In this document: one piece after another, positions 55,736-64,000 of the stretch
Layout of the letters: every line of letters begins with the position of its first letter
How positions within the stretch are numbered: the first letter of the stretch is position 1
NCBI GenBank assembly: GCA_937872225.1
Contig: CALMRZ010000017.1
Coordinates: 156,325-220,324 of the forward strand
Direction: 5' to 3'
DNA from: an uncultured Spirochaetota bacterium
GTDB taxonomy: Bacteria > Spirochaetota > UBA4802 > UBA5550
Length of the DNA: 64,000 nucleotides
Program-made: the position numbers and the translations under genes
Notes under the pieces: generated by a model
What the model saw: only the letters and a program-made list of their open reading frames with translations
What the model was told of the DNA's origin: nothing
Database searches by the model: none

Positions 55736-56043
55736 CGACCTGAAAAGGATCATGGTTATGGGTGTCATGCCGCGCGGCTTTTTCCGATAGGTATTAATGA
55801 AAAATAATCCGCGCAGTGCATACCATTCAAATCCGCTGCATATGAAATTATTAAGAGAAAATAATTGCCCGGCATTGAACAAAAAACAGACAAATGAAAA
55901 AAATATCCTGAGTCAGTCAGGTTGATTTCAGGAAGCAGTAACGGGAAAAGGTGAAAAGTGTATAGTGCCGATTAATATGTTGACATTAATATACGCCGGA
56001 TTGATTCTGACTCCAAGAAGAGTTTGTTGTTAGGAATGAGAAT
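55736..56043. other. Intergenic region with a possible rightward promoter
   Basis: No gene is seen in these 308 bp. A small G/C palindrome followed by T's (55769-55783) could be a weak terminator for the phosphatase gene. TTGACA at 55980-55985 with GATTCT 17 bp further could start the next transcript, and AGGAATGAG precedes ATG 56044. Confidence 0.4.
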
Positions 56044-56523
56044 ATGCCACGGCCCAGGATTTTCGGTTATCTAGCAGTATTATTTGCGTTGATTCTTACA
56101 GGATTTTTCATCTATTCCCTGACCCTTGTGTTCAATGAAAATATAACGTTTAGCCAGATTGATTTGCAGCAGTTGAGCAACTTTACGTTCTATGCGATTG
56201 CCGCTCCGATTGGCCTGGTGTCAATGGTCGTCATTGGAACCGGATTCTGGATCGGCTGGACAATTCTTGCGATAAAGGTGGTGCCTCCCATGCCTGAAAT
56301 AGTTGAGAAAAAAGATTTTTCGAAAATCAAAGCCTTTTTCATGTGTATCATAACGCTGGCCCTGGGAGTTCTTTTGATCTACGGCATTTACATAAGGAAC
56401 TTCTGGGCCCTGGCGATACCCGCCGCGGCTATCTGCATCGTCATACTGGGTGCCGTGTTCTGGGTCGGCATCGCCATCATAACAACCCGTTCAACGCTGC
56501 CGGAAGAAAAGCAAAAGTCTTAA
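56044..56523 (+). CDS. Four-helix membrane protein with internal duplication
   Basis: A 159-residue integral membrane protein with four helices arranged as two similar halves. Each half ends in a matching motif: TGFWIGWTILAIKVVPPMPE in the first and AVFWVGIAIITTRSTLPEE in the second. This suggests an ancient tandem duplication. No family is recognised. It is 6 nt upstream of the first glycosyltransferase gene, so it is probably cotranscribed and may act on the same envelope glycan. Confidence 0.65.
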   Translation: MPRPRIFGYLAVLFALILTGFFIYSLTLVFNENITFSQIDLQQLSNFTFYAIAAPIGLVSMVVIGTGFWIGWTILAIKVVPPMPEIVEKKDFSKIKAFFMCIITLALGVLLIYGIYIRNFWALAIPAAAICIVILGAVFWVGIAIITTRSTLPEEKQKS

Positions 56524-56529
56524 ACAACC

Positions 56530-57771
56530 ATGAGGGTTTTGCTGTTATGTTACCGTGGCAGTCCTTTTTGCGGGGGCCTCGGTATTTATCTTTATTATCT
56601 GAGCCGCGAGCTGGCCAGGCTTGGCGTCGAGGTTGATGTTCTCGTGGGGCCGCCGTATCCTGATCCTTTGGACAAATGGGCGACGGTTCATCCTGTCGAG
56701 AACCTGAATATCTGGATGGTAAAGACAAAAAAATTCGGTTATGACCGGCTGAAACGGGTTTTTTCCTTCTGGAATTTCATCGACTATATCCTGACCCGCT
56801 TTCATATTTTTCCTGAAATGGAAACCTTCAGCATGAGGGCTTTTTTTAAAATCCACAAACTTCTGAAGGAGCGGAACTACGATCTCATCCATGACATCAA
56901 TGGCCTGGGGTGGGGCCTCCTGTTCATGAAGGGCTTCGGCATCCCGGTCATATCGACCATCCATCATCCCCTCACCAAGGACCGTGAAGCTGATCTGATG
57001 ATGGACAAGGATTTCTGGGGGCTTCTCACCTCGGTCCTGTTCTATCCGCTCACGATGCAGCGGATCGTCATCAACCGCCTTGACAGGGTCATCACGTCGT
57101 CGAAAGAGGGGATTGATGAGCTGAAGCGCGCCTTCGGCCTTAACAAAGATAAAATTTCCGTTGTCTATAACGGCCTTGACGTGGAAAGCTTCAGAAACAC
57201 CGGTGAAAAAAGGGAGAAGCAAACCATCCTCTTCGTGGGCAATACCGAGGACCATAAAAAAGGGATCATCTTTCTCCTGGAGGCCCTTGCGGAGCTCCCG
57301 GAGGGAATAGGCCTCACGATTGTCGATGAAGGACCGCCGCTGAAGAAGAACGCTGCGGAGCTCATAAAAAAGATCGGCGTGGAGAAGCGGGTGAAATTTA
57401 CCGGCAAGGTTGACCATAAAACCCTCGTGAGTTTATACAGCAGGGCCACCGTGCTGGTCATGTCATCGCTGTATGAGGGATTCGGGCTTCCGGCAGCGGA
57501 GGCGATGGCCTGCGAAACACCGGTGGTCGTGACCAGGGCAGGCTCACTTCCCGAGGTCGTGGATTCTTCCTGTGGGATCCTCGTGGAGCCCGGAAACGCG
57601 CGGGAGCTCCGGGAAGCGATCATGGCCATTCTCAAGGACGGCGGATCCCGGGACCGGATGGGCAGAAACGGCAGAAAAAAAGCGGTGGAAAATTTTTCCT
57701 GGCCCGTCGCGGCGAGGAACACTCTTGAAGTATATCGTGATGTAATCAATAAATACAGGAGAGCTCAATGA
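56530..57771 (+). CDS. GT4 family glycosyltransferase (copy 1)
   Basis: A 413-residue GT-B enzyme. Its N-terminal domain begins MRVLLLCYRGSPFCGGLGIY, the donor-binding E-x7-E motif lies in SLYEGFGLPAAEAMACETPV, and TRAGSLPEVV follows. It should transfer a sugar from a nucleotide donor; donor and acceptor are unknown. It is closely similar to the next gene across its whole length, including RGxPxCGGxGIY and the ISTIHHPLT block, so the pair arose by duplication. No signal or transmembrane segment, so it acts at the cytosolic face. It overlaps the next gene by 4 nt. Confidence 0.9.
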   Translation: MRVLLLCYRGSPFCGGLGIYLYYLSRELARLGVEVDVLVGPPYPDPLDKWATVHPVENLNIWMVKTKKFGYDRLKRVFSFWNFIDYILTRFHIFPEMETFSMRAFFKIHKLLKERNYDLIHDINGLGWGLLFMKGFGIPVISTIHHPLTKDREADLMMDKDFWGLLTSVLFYPLTMQRIVINRLDRVITSSKEGIDELKRAFGLNKDKISVVYNGLDVESFRNTGEKREKQTILFVGNTEDHKKGIIFLLEALAELPEGIGLTIVDEGPPLKKNAAELIKKIGVEKRVKFTGKVDHKTLVSLYSRATVLVMSSLYEGFGLPAAEAMACETPVVVTRAGSLPEVVDSSCGILVEPGNARELREAIMAILKDGGSRDRMGRNGRKKAVENFSWPVAARNTLEVYRDVINKYRRAQ

Positions 57772-59006
57772 AAATATGTCTGTTAAGCTACCGTGGCAAT
57801 CCGTATTGCGGCGGACAGGGTATCTATGTCATGTACATAGCGCGCGAGCTGGTGAAGCTCGGCCATGAAGTACATGTCGTTGCCGGGCCTCCCTATCCTT
57901 TTGACGAGGAAGGCGTTGTCATTCACCGGGTGAGCAACCACAATTACTTTAACAAGAAAAAGGATTTCATCAAGCCCCACAAGCCCTTTGCAACGTTTCA
58001 GCCACTCAACTTTTATGAATTTGTCGCAGCAAAGATGGGGATTTTTCCCGAGATAGAAACCTTTTCAATCAGGGCCTTTTTTAAGCTGAAAGAGCTCCTG
58101 AAGACCCACAAGTTTGATATAATCCACGACAACCAGTGCCTCGGTTACGGCTTCCTGCTGATACAGAGACTGGGGGTGCCCTTCATTTCGACGATACATC
58201 ATCCCCTGACCATTGACCGCTCGACCTGGTTTGAGTACCCGTCGGACTTCAATATCAAGATGAGGCGGATCCTGTATTACCCCCTCCTGATGCAGAAATT
58301 CGTGGCCAACAGGATGTACAAGATCATTACCGTTTCCCATAACGCGGCCATAGAGATAAACAAGGCCTTCGGCGTAAAGCAGAAGAACATAAACGTGATC
58401 TACAACGGGATGGATTCAAGCCTGTTCTACCCGGTAAAGGGCGTGCAGAAAAAGAAGAACAGCATCATCTTTGTGGGCAACGTGGAAGACCGCAAGAAGG
58501 GCGTCATCTATCTCCTTAAAGCCATGACCCTCACGAAGCACAAGGTGAGCCTGACCATCGTTGACGGCGGGGCGCCCAACCGGAGCACGGTGCCGAACTT
58601 GATAAACAAGTTCGGTCTCAACGGAAGGGTCACCTTTACCGGTAAGATTCCTATCGATAAGCTGATCCGCCTTTATTCCCGGAATGAAATAGCCGTTCTC
58701 CCATCGCTGTATGAGGGGTTCGGCTTCCCCGCCGCAGAGGCCATGGCCTGCGAGCTGCCGGTCCTCACCACCACCGCGGGAGCCCTCCCGGAGGTCGTGG
58801 GAGAGCACATGAAGACCGGCTACCTGGTGCCGCCGCGCGACGCCCACGCAATAGCTGAAGGCATAGACTTCCTTCTGGACAACCCGGACCTGCGCAGGGA
58901 GATGGGAAAAGCGGCGCGGAAGAGGGTGCTGGAAGTGTTCACCTGGGAAAACGCCGCCCACGAGCTGGTCGCCATGTACGATGAGGTGATCAATGCTCAC
59001 CGTTGA
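57768..59006 (+). CDS. GT4 family glycosyltransferase (copy 2)
   Basis: A 412-residue paralogue of the preceding enzyme: start MKICLLSYRGNPYCGGQGIY, donor motif SLYEGFGFPAAEAMACELPV, and TTAGALPEVVGEH. It probably adds another sugar to the same acceptor. It overlaps the following methyltransferase gene by 14 nt, and the preceding gene by 4 nt, showing tight coupling. Confidence 0.9.
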   Translation: MKICLLSYRGNPYCGGQGIYVMYIARELVKLGHEVHVVAGPPYPFDEEGVVIHRVSNHNYFNKKKDFIKPHKPFATFQPLNFYEFVAAKMGIFPEIETFSIRAFFKLKELLKTHKFDIIHDNQCLGYGFLLIQRLGVPFISTIHHPLTIDRSTWFEYPSDFNIKMRRILYYPLLMQKFVANRMYKIITVSHNAAIEINKAFGVKQKNINVIYNGMDSSLFYPVKGVQKKKNSIIFVGNVEDRKKGVIYLLKAMTLTKHKVSLTIVDGGAPNRSTVPNLINKFGLNGRVTFTGKIPIDKLIRLYSRNEIAVLPSLYEGFGFPAAEAMACELPVLTTTAGALPEVVGEHMKTGYLVPPRDAHAIAEGIDFLLDNPDLRREMGKAARKRVLEVFTWENAAHELVAMYDEVINAHR

Positions 59007-59694
59007 TTTTGACAGGCTTGCTGTCAAAAAAGGTGACATAGCCCTGGATGCGGGGTGCGGATTCGGAAGGCATTCGCTGGAGTTCGTGTCCCGCGGCGCG
59101 ACCGTCTACAGCATGGACATGGACATGGAAAGCCTCCGGAAAACGCGCTTTTCCCTGACCGAGATGAAAAAGCACCTGAAGAACTCCATGCCGCGATATC
59201 TGGTCCATTCCGGGGACGCGCTCAACCTGCCCTTCAAGGACGAATCCTTTGACCGGATCATCTGTTCGGAGGTCATGGAGCATGTGCGTGACGATGATCT
59301 GGCGTGCCGGGAGCTGGCCCGGGTTCTAAAGAAAAACGGCAGGATAGCCATTACGGTGCCCACGGTCTTCAGCGAGCATATCTATGACCTCCTGACCTAT
59401 GAATACTACACCTCGCCGGGCGGGCATATCAGAAGATACTTTCCCGGCGAGCTGGCGGCCCTGATGCGCCGTAACGGATTGGAAGTCTACGCCATCGGGT
59501 TCAAGCATGCCTTTCACACGATCTGGTGGATGATACGTTCCGTCGTCGGGCTTCATCTGAGCGGCCATCCCATAACAAAGGCGTACCACAAATTCCTCCA
59601 CCTGGGGCTCTATTCAAACATGGTCAGAAAAGCCGAGTCTTTTTTTGACTATTTTTTCCCGAAAAGCGTGGTCATCTACGCCTGGAAAAGATAG
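58993..59694 (+). CDS. Class I SAM-dependent methyltransferase
   Basis: A 233-residue methyltransferase with motif I ALDAGCGFGRHSLEF, motif II VYSMDMDMESLRK, motif III/IV SFDRIICSEVMEHVRDDD and a post-motif LKKNGRIAITVP. It resembles small-molecule or glycan O/N-methyltransferases. Position at the end of the two-glycosyltransferase run suggests that it methylates the same glycan or lipid, which is an inference. A 6-bp G/C hairpin (59711-59734) without a T run follows. Confidence 0.88.
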   Translation: MLTVDFDRLAVKKGDIALDAGCGFGRHSLEFVSRGATVYSMDMDMESLRKTRFSLTEMKKHLKNSMPRYLVHSGDALNLPFKDESFDRIICSEVMEHVRDDDLACRELARVLKKNGRIAITVPTVFSEHIYDLLTYEYYTSPGGHIRRYFPGELAALMRRNGLEVYAIGFKHAFHTIWWMIRSVVGLHLSGHPITKAYHKFLHLGLYSNMVRKAESFFDYFFPKSVVIYAWKR

Positions 59695-59805
59695 GGACCC
59701 GTCCTCGCGTCCGGCGCCCTCATCGTATCGCCGGTAAAAAATCACTTGCTATGTGAATACGCTTCAACTATCTCTGTCATAAATCTGAACTAATCTCTGA
59801 AATTG

Positions 59806-62445
59806 ATGGTTGTGATGAAACGTGCATTTGCTGCTGTAATCGCCTTGTTTTGTTTTTCCGCATCCGCGGGGGCTGAATATTACCGGGGACGGTATATCAA
59901 CAATTTCGGGAATTCGTCCGAATCCCTGGGACGCGCAGGCACGGGGGTCACCTCCTCGGGCGTTGAACAGTTCTACATCAATCCAGCCTCCATTGCCGAT
60001 GCCGAGCGTATCGGGGCGAGCCTCCAGTACGGGACCCTGCCCCTGCCGACCCGGTTCTATGACGGCGGTTTATCCCTGGCTGTGCCCACTTCGTACGGCG
60101 TAATCGCCGGATCATTCAGGTACCTCAATTTTCCCCGGAGCATAGACTTGACGGAGGGATACAGCTTAAGCGTGGGGAGCGCCCGCGACCTGACACGGCA
60201 GCTGATGCTCGGGTTTTCACTGAACTTTGTCTATGGACTGGGAAAGGGGGCATCCTATTACGCCGGAGGGAATCTCGGGTTCATTTATAAATTTCCTGAA
60301 ACCGGCGTACGATACGGATTCTGCATACATGACCCGAGGATCGGACTTGCGATAAATTTCGGATATCCCTTCGGCAGTCACCCCGGCTATGCCGATATGA
60401 ATGCCATTACCATCGGCTACAGTTTCAAGTTTTTTGATATAAAGCATTTCAACATCGGCCTGCATAATGAGTTTACGGTCCTCAATTACCGCGATTTTCC
60501 GGTTAAAATCGCCCTTGAAGCCGAGATTTTTGATATACTCATCTTCAGGGGCGGATATGTGATCCCCCACGCATACAACAGCGGCGGCTTTACCACCGGA
60601 TTTGGCCTCAAGCTTGATACCGAGAGCTTCAAGGGCTCGTTGAATTATGCGCTGAATTTCTATCCGCGCATGAAATACGTACACTACCTGGGCGTCAATT
60701 TTGAATATGGAAAGCTGGACCGTGAGCCTCCGGAAACGGAGATCGTGCCGGACAAGAAGGATATATCGCCGAACCATGACGGCTCCCGGGACTATGTGTT
60801 ATTCAAACTGGGAGTGTTTGACCGGAGCAGGATAAAGGGCTGGAAACTGCAGGTTGTGGATTCCGGTTCACAGCTGGTGAAGGACTATTCCATATCCGAG
60901 CGCGACATCAGCGACCGGCTTTCTGCGCAGGAATTTTTTAAGAGGCTTTTTAAAAAACGCGAGTCAATGGTTGTTCCGGAAAAAGTTATCTGGGACGGCA
61001 CGGACGCCAGGGGAAAGATTGTAGCCGACGGGAAATACAGTTACTCCTTTACCGCCTGGGATGACAAGGATAATATCGCGATAGCAAAATCCGGCTCTAT
61101 CACCGTTGACAATACGCCGCCGGAAGTGACCCTTGACAAGAGTGATGAGCTTTTCTCTCCCAACAAGGACGGGAGAAAGGACGTCTATGTCATCGGGCAG
61201 AAAATTAAGACCGCCCCGGAGGATGAATGGTATGCAGGTTTTAAAGATTCCCAGGGCAACGTGGTGAAAAATTATAAATGGACCGGTCCTGCCGTGCCTG
61301 CGCGGCTTGTATGGGACGGTAAAAACGACGCCGGGGAAGATGTCCCCGAAGGATTGTACAGCTATTTCATATACAGCACGGACAAGGCCGGCAACTCGGC
61401 CCACGGCGATATCGGCTCCATAACCCTGACAAGGAAATATGAAATCGCCGACATTACCATGTCCTCAGAGTATTTTTCCTTCCAGAAGGATGCGGCCCTG
61501 AAATTTTTCCCTACCCTTTCCAGCACCTACGGCCTGGTGGAATGGAAGATACTTGTATTGGACCAGGGCTTGAAGGTCATCAAAGAAATTACCGGCGGTA
61601 CTACGATCGATAAAATGATTTCCTATGATTGCACTGACAGCAGCGGTGAGCGTCTGAAGGACGGTACCTACTATGCCCGATTCTTGGCGTCCTTCAAGAG
61701 CGGCAATGCGCCGGAATCATTCAACAAGAAGTTCATCGTTGATAGCACGGCGCCGAAGTTATCGGTTTCGCATTCCCCGGGGCTGTTTTCACCAGACGGC
61801 GACCGGGAAAACGATCTCTTGAAAATCGAGCCCCGGGCAAAAGACGACACGGGAATAAAACAATGGAAGATCATAATCTATGCCTCATCAGGAGAGCCCT
61901 TCAAGACGTTCACGGGGAATGGGCCGGTGCCGGGAGAGATACTTTGGGACGGTCTCGGCGATAACCTGGACATCGTCGAATCGGCCGCTGACTACACCAT
62001 CGTTTTTGAGGCGGTCGACATGGCGGGTAACAGGGGCGTCTCGTCTCTGGACCGGCTCGAAGTGGATGTGCTGGTCATGGTGACGGAACGGGGGCTTAAA
62101 ATCCGGATCAGCAACATAGAATTCCCCTTCGGGAGCAATGAGATCAAGTACAAGGGAAAAGTGATCCTGGACCGGGTATTTCAGATACTGCAGAAATACG
62201 AGAGCTATGAAGTCGTCATCGAGGGCCACACCGATGACATCGGCAAAGAGGAGTATAACCTGGAGCTCTCGGAACGGCGGGCCAAGGCGGTAACCGACTA
62301 CCTGCTGAACAGGGGGATCCGGGCTGACCGGCTCAAATATGTCGGGATGGGGGAAACGGTACCGCTGTACCCCAACGACGGCGATGAACACAGAAGGAGG
62401 AACAGAAGGGTGGAATTCATGCTGATCAAAAAGGTATCCGAATAA
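59806..62445 (+). CDS. Outer-membrane hybrid: UPF0164-like barrel, FlgD-like repeats and OmpA domain
   Basis: A 879-residue exported protein (signal AAVIALFCFSASAGA). Residues ~30-310 resemble the FadL/PorV-like UPF0164 family found in treponemes (SLGRAGTGVTSSGVEQFYINPAS). Next come four Ig-like FlgD/gliding-motility C-terminal-type units, three with a marked acidic start: ISPNHDGSRDY, FSPNKDGRKD and FSPDGDRENDL, the form of calcium sites. The end is an OmpA peptidoglycan-binding domain (IEGHTDDIGKEEYNLELSER, NRRVEF). So it would link outer membrane and peptidoglycan. ATG 59806 or 59815 could start it; ribosome site weak. It overlaps the phosphatase gene by one base. Confidence 0.85.
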   Translation: MVVMKRAFAAVIALFCFSASAGAEYYRGRYINNFGNSSESLGRAGTGVTSSGVEQFYINPASIADAERIGASLQYGTLPLPTRFYDGGLSLAVPTSYGVIAGSFRYLNFPRSIDLTEGYSLSVGSARDLTRQLMLGFSLNFVYGLGKGASYYAGGNLGFIYKFPETGVRYGFCIHDPRIGLAINFGYPFGSHPGYADMNAITIGYSFKFFDIKHFNIGLHNEFTVLNYRDFPVKIALEAEIFDILIFRGGYVIPHAYNSGGFTTGFGLKLDTESFKGSLNYALNFYPRMKYVHYLGVNFEYGKLDREPPETEIVPDKKDISPNHDGSRDYVLFKLGVFDRSRIKGWKLQVVDSGSQLVKDYSISERDISDRLSAQEFFKRLFKKRESMVVPEKVIWDGTDARGKIVADGKYSYSFTAWDDKDNIAIAKSGSITVDNTPPEVTLDKSDELFSPNKDGRKDVYVIGQKIKTAPEDEWYAGFKDSQGNVVKNYKWTGPAVPARLVWDGKNDAGEDVPEGLYSYFIYSTDKAGNSAHGDIGSITLTRKYEIADITMSSEYFSFQKDAALKFFPTLSSTYGLVEWKILVLDQGLKVIKEITGGTTIDKMISYDCTDSSGERLKDGTYYARFLASFKSGNAPESFNKKFIVDSTAPKLSVSHSPGLFSPDGDRENDLLKIEPRAKDDTGIKQWKIIIYASSGEPFKTFTGNGPVPGEILWDGLGDNLDIVESAADYTIVFEAVDMAGNRGVSSLDRLEVDVLVMVTERGLKIRISNIEFPFGSNEIKYKGKVILDRVFQILQKYESYEVVIEGHTDDIGKEEYNLELSERRAKAVTDYLLNRGIRADRLKYVGMGETVPLYPNDGDEHRRRNRRVEFMLIKKVSE

Positions 62446-63245
62446 TGTACCTTGTTTTTTCGGACCTGGACGGGACTATCCTTGACCATGATACCTATAG
62501 CTATGAACCGGCGCGGGAAGGCCTGGCATTGCTGAAAAGATATGCCGTCCCTCTGGTGCTCGTATCAAGCAAAACGCTCCCTGAAATGAAAATTATTCAC
62601 GAAGAACTGGGCCTTGAAGCGCCTTTTATTTTTGAAAACGGCGGCGGCATTTTCTGGCCCGAAAAAAAAAATCCCGAACTCCTCGGCGCGGATGTATCAG
62701 AATTAAGGGAAAAAAAGGAACTGCTGGAGGCCGGGATTGGCGAACCGGTCATGTTCATTACCGATATGAGCGCGGAAGAAATCGCGCGGCGTACGGGTCT
62801 GTCCCGCGAGAGGGCCCTGCTGTCCCAGAAAAGGCTGACCTCCCTCCCCTTTGTCATCCCATCGGGGAAAGCGATCATGCCGGAGGAGATGGAGAGCATA
62901 ACAAAGGCCCTTGCTGAGGAAGGCCTTTCAATTACAAAGGGGGGCAGGTTCTATCATTTGCTGCCGGCGGGGTCCGACAAGGGTTCGGCAATCCGGCGGA
63001 TCATCGGACACTACCGCAAGGGCGAAGGGACAGTCACCGCGATAGGGATCGGCGACAGTGAAAATGACAGGGCCATGTTCAGGGCTGTCGATGTACCCGT
63101 GGCGGTGCGAAAGAAGGACGGCACGGTGATAGAAACGGGCGTTGACCATGTGCGAACAACCAGTGGCGCCGGGCCGGTCGGCTTCACGGAGGCGGTGAAA
63201 CAGACGGTGATTTTTGCCATAACACAGGGCGGGGAACAACAATGA
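62445..63245 (+). CDS. HAD-IIB phosphatase, mannosyl-3-phosphoglycerate phosphatase-like
   Basis: A 266-residue HAD phosphatase with motif I FSDLDGTILD, motif II LVSSKT, and motif III/IV GIGDSENDRAMF. The FENGGGIFWP block is typical of the mannosyl-3-phosphoglycerate phosphatase (MPGP/YedP) group, which yields the compatible solute mannosylglycerate. No matching synthase of the usual GT55 or GT81 kind is present, though GT4 enzymes lie upstream, so glucosyl- or mannosyl-glycerate synthesis is only a guess. It overlaps the next gene by 4 nt. Confidence 0.82.
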   Translation: MYLVFSDLDGTILDHDTYSYEPAREGLALLKRYAVPLVLVSSKTLPEMKIIHEELGLEAPFIFENGGGIFWPEKKNPELLGADVSELREKKELLEAGIGEPVMFITDMSAEEIARRTGLSRERALLSQKRLTSLPFVIPSGKAIMPEEMESITKALAEEGLSITKGGRFYHLLPAGSDKGSAIRRIIGHYRKGEGTVTAIGIGDSENDRAMFRAVDVPVAVRKKDGTVIETGVDHVRTTSGAGPVGFTEAVKQTVIFAITQGGEQQ

Positions 63246-63700
63246 AATCTCTTGTGAATATGATCATCGGTATTGTTGTCTGGATCTTTAATTTCATCAA
63301 GGGACTGTTCCGGAAGCTCCTTGATACATTTTTTGAAATAAATATCTGTGAAAAAGCAATCGTTATCGGCACGGTTCTCGCCTTTGCGGCAGTCGTCGCG
63401 CCCATGGCGAGGTACCGGATCTTTGATTCCTATTTCACGATAAATAATCCGATAGCCCATTACATGATCGGCATCGCGCTGGCCATGCTGGTAACCGTGT
63501 ATTTTCCCGGTTTGATCGTCATGGTCATACGGATCATTCTGAATATGTTGTATCTGATCAATCTGATATACCTTCAGGCCGCCCACGAAATAAGCAGGGC
63601 ACCCTATGAGCTGAGCGCGGGATATTACCTGAACATAATCATTGCGGTGGTGTATGTTCTTCTGGCGCTGGGCAGTTTTTTTCTGTACGGGGAATCCTGA
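63242..63700 (+). CDS. Small integral membrane protein of unknown function
   Basis: A 152-residue protein with about four hydrophobic segments: an N-terminal amphipathic or transmembrane helix (MIIGIVVWIFNFIKGLF), AIVIGTVLAFAAVVAPM, HYMIGIALAMLVTVYFPGLI and NIIIAVVYVLLALGSFFLY. No known family is recognised. It overlaps the HAD phosphatase gene by 4 nt and ends the operon. Confidence 0.65.
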   Translation: MKSLVNMIIGIVVWIFNFIKGLFRKLLDTFFEINICEKAIVIGTVLAFAAVVAPMARYRIFDSYFTINNPIAHYMIGIALAMLVTVYFPGLIVMVIRIILNMLYLINLIYLQAAHEISRAPYELSAGYYLNIIIAVVYVLLALGSFFLYGES

Positions 63701-64000
63701 TTTTCAATTATATCACTGTCGATCATCGGCATTACGCCGATTCCCTTTACCTGAAGCCTCCGCGCTTTGCCCATTGGTGTTTAGCCATCAATGCCCCGCT
63801 CATTTTCTTGACCGTAATGAATGGCGCGGTCAACGGATAGAATCCCTTCTGATTTTTTTAAAAAAATCTTCCAAATCAAAAAAATTTATTGCATCATATA
63901 AAACAAAATAACATCTCATTCCAAGAAAGGGTATAAACACCTGTAGGTTATTGCATTTTGGATATTTTTTCCTGGAGCCTACGGCAAGGGAAACCATGTG
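63701..64000. other. Non-coding tail of the window
   Basis: No gene is supported in these 300 bp. An 18-bp perfect A/T palindrome GATTTTTTTAAAAAAATC (63851-63868) may act as a terminator for the preceding operon. An AAGGGA ribosome-like site (63987-63992) precedes an ATG at 63996, which could open the next gene beyond the edge. Confidence 0.4.

Overview
The window reads as chromosomal DNA of a diderm, probably anaerobic or facultative bacterium. The best guess is a member of the Spirochaetota (Leptospira/Treponema side), but this is inference. Supporting points are an outer-membrane hybrid of UPF0164-like barrel, FlgD-like repeats and OmpA domain, a TatT-like TPR lipoprotein, the metX-metW pair, lipoproteins with short lipoboxes, and TolC/HlyD and MMPL export systems. 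Coding density is high, with many 1-4 nt gene overlaps. No rRNA, tRNA, CRISPR array, transposase or phage gene was seen.

Layout. 0-5 kb: end of an unknown gene, a SpoIIE-type phosphatase, a DinG helicase and a patatin. 5-7 kb: metX-metW on the minus strand behind a SAM-I riboswitch with its own terminator. 7-11 kb: a membrane-bound Fe-S oxidoreductase of the EtfAB-quinone type and a class III CoA-transferase behind an attenuator-like hairpin pair. 11-14 kb (minus): yggU, nfo and a purine-type permease. 14-18 kb: a three-gene operon of unknown purpose (class III aminotransferase, kinase-fold protein, secernin-like Ntn hydrolase). 18-21 kb: STAS protein, PtsN-like IIA protein, RuvB and an exported protein. 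21-25.5 kb: rex-serC-serA (minus) diverging from a DUF1015 gene, with two Rex boxes between them. 25.5-31 kb: an AT-rich stretch with a secreted HExxH protein and a minus-strand operon (PhnD-like binding protein, TatT-like lipoprotein, phospholipase C-like protein).

31-37 kb: an MMPL transporter, a decayed muiA gene and pyruvate kinase. 37-46.4 kb: an envelope cluster of VanW, an exported AMMECR1-domain protein, a giant alpha-2-macroglobulin lipoprotein, LapA and a rare SpoIID-transpeptidase fusion. 46.4-54.2 kb: ruvA, then a complete TetR-TolC-HlyD-ABC efflux operon like cecR-ybhGFSR, with the two ATPases as separate genes. 54.2-64 kb: a lipoprotein, an inositol-phosphatase-family enzyme, a four-TM protein with an internal duplication, two paralogous GT4 glycosyltransferases, a methyltransferase, the UPF0164/FlgD/OmpA hybrid, a HAD phosphatase like mannosyl-3-phosphoglycerate phosphatase, and a small membrane protein.

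Strongest leads for something undescribed are the SpoIID-PBP fusion beside the macroglobulin, the aminotransferase/kinase-fold/secernin operon, and the Rex-controlled serine cluster with DUF1015.
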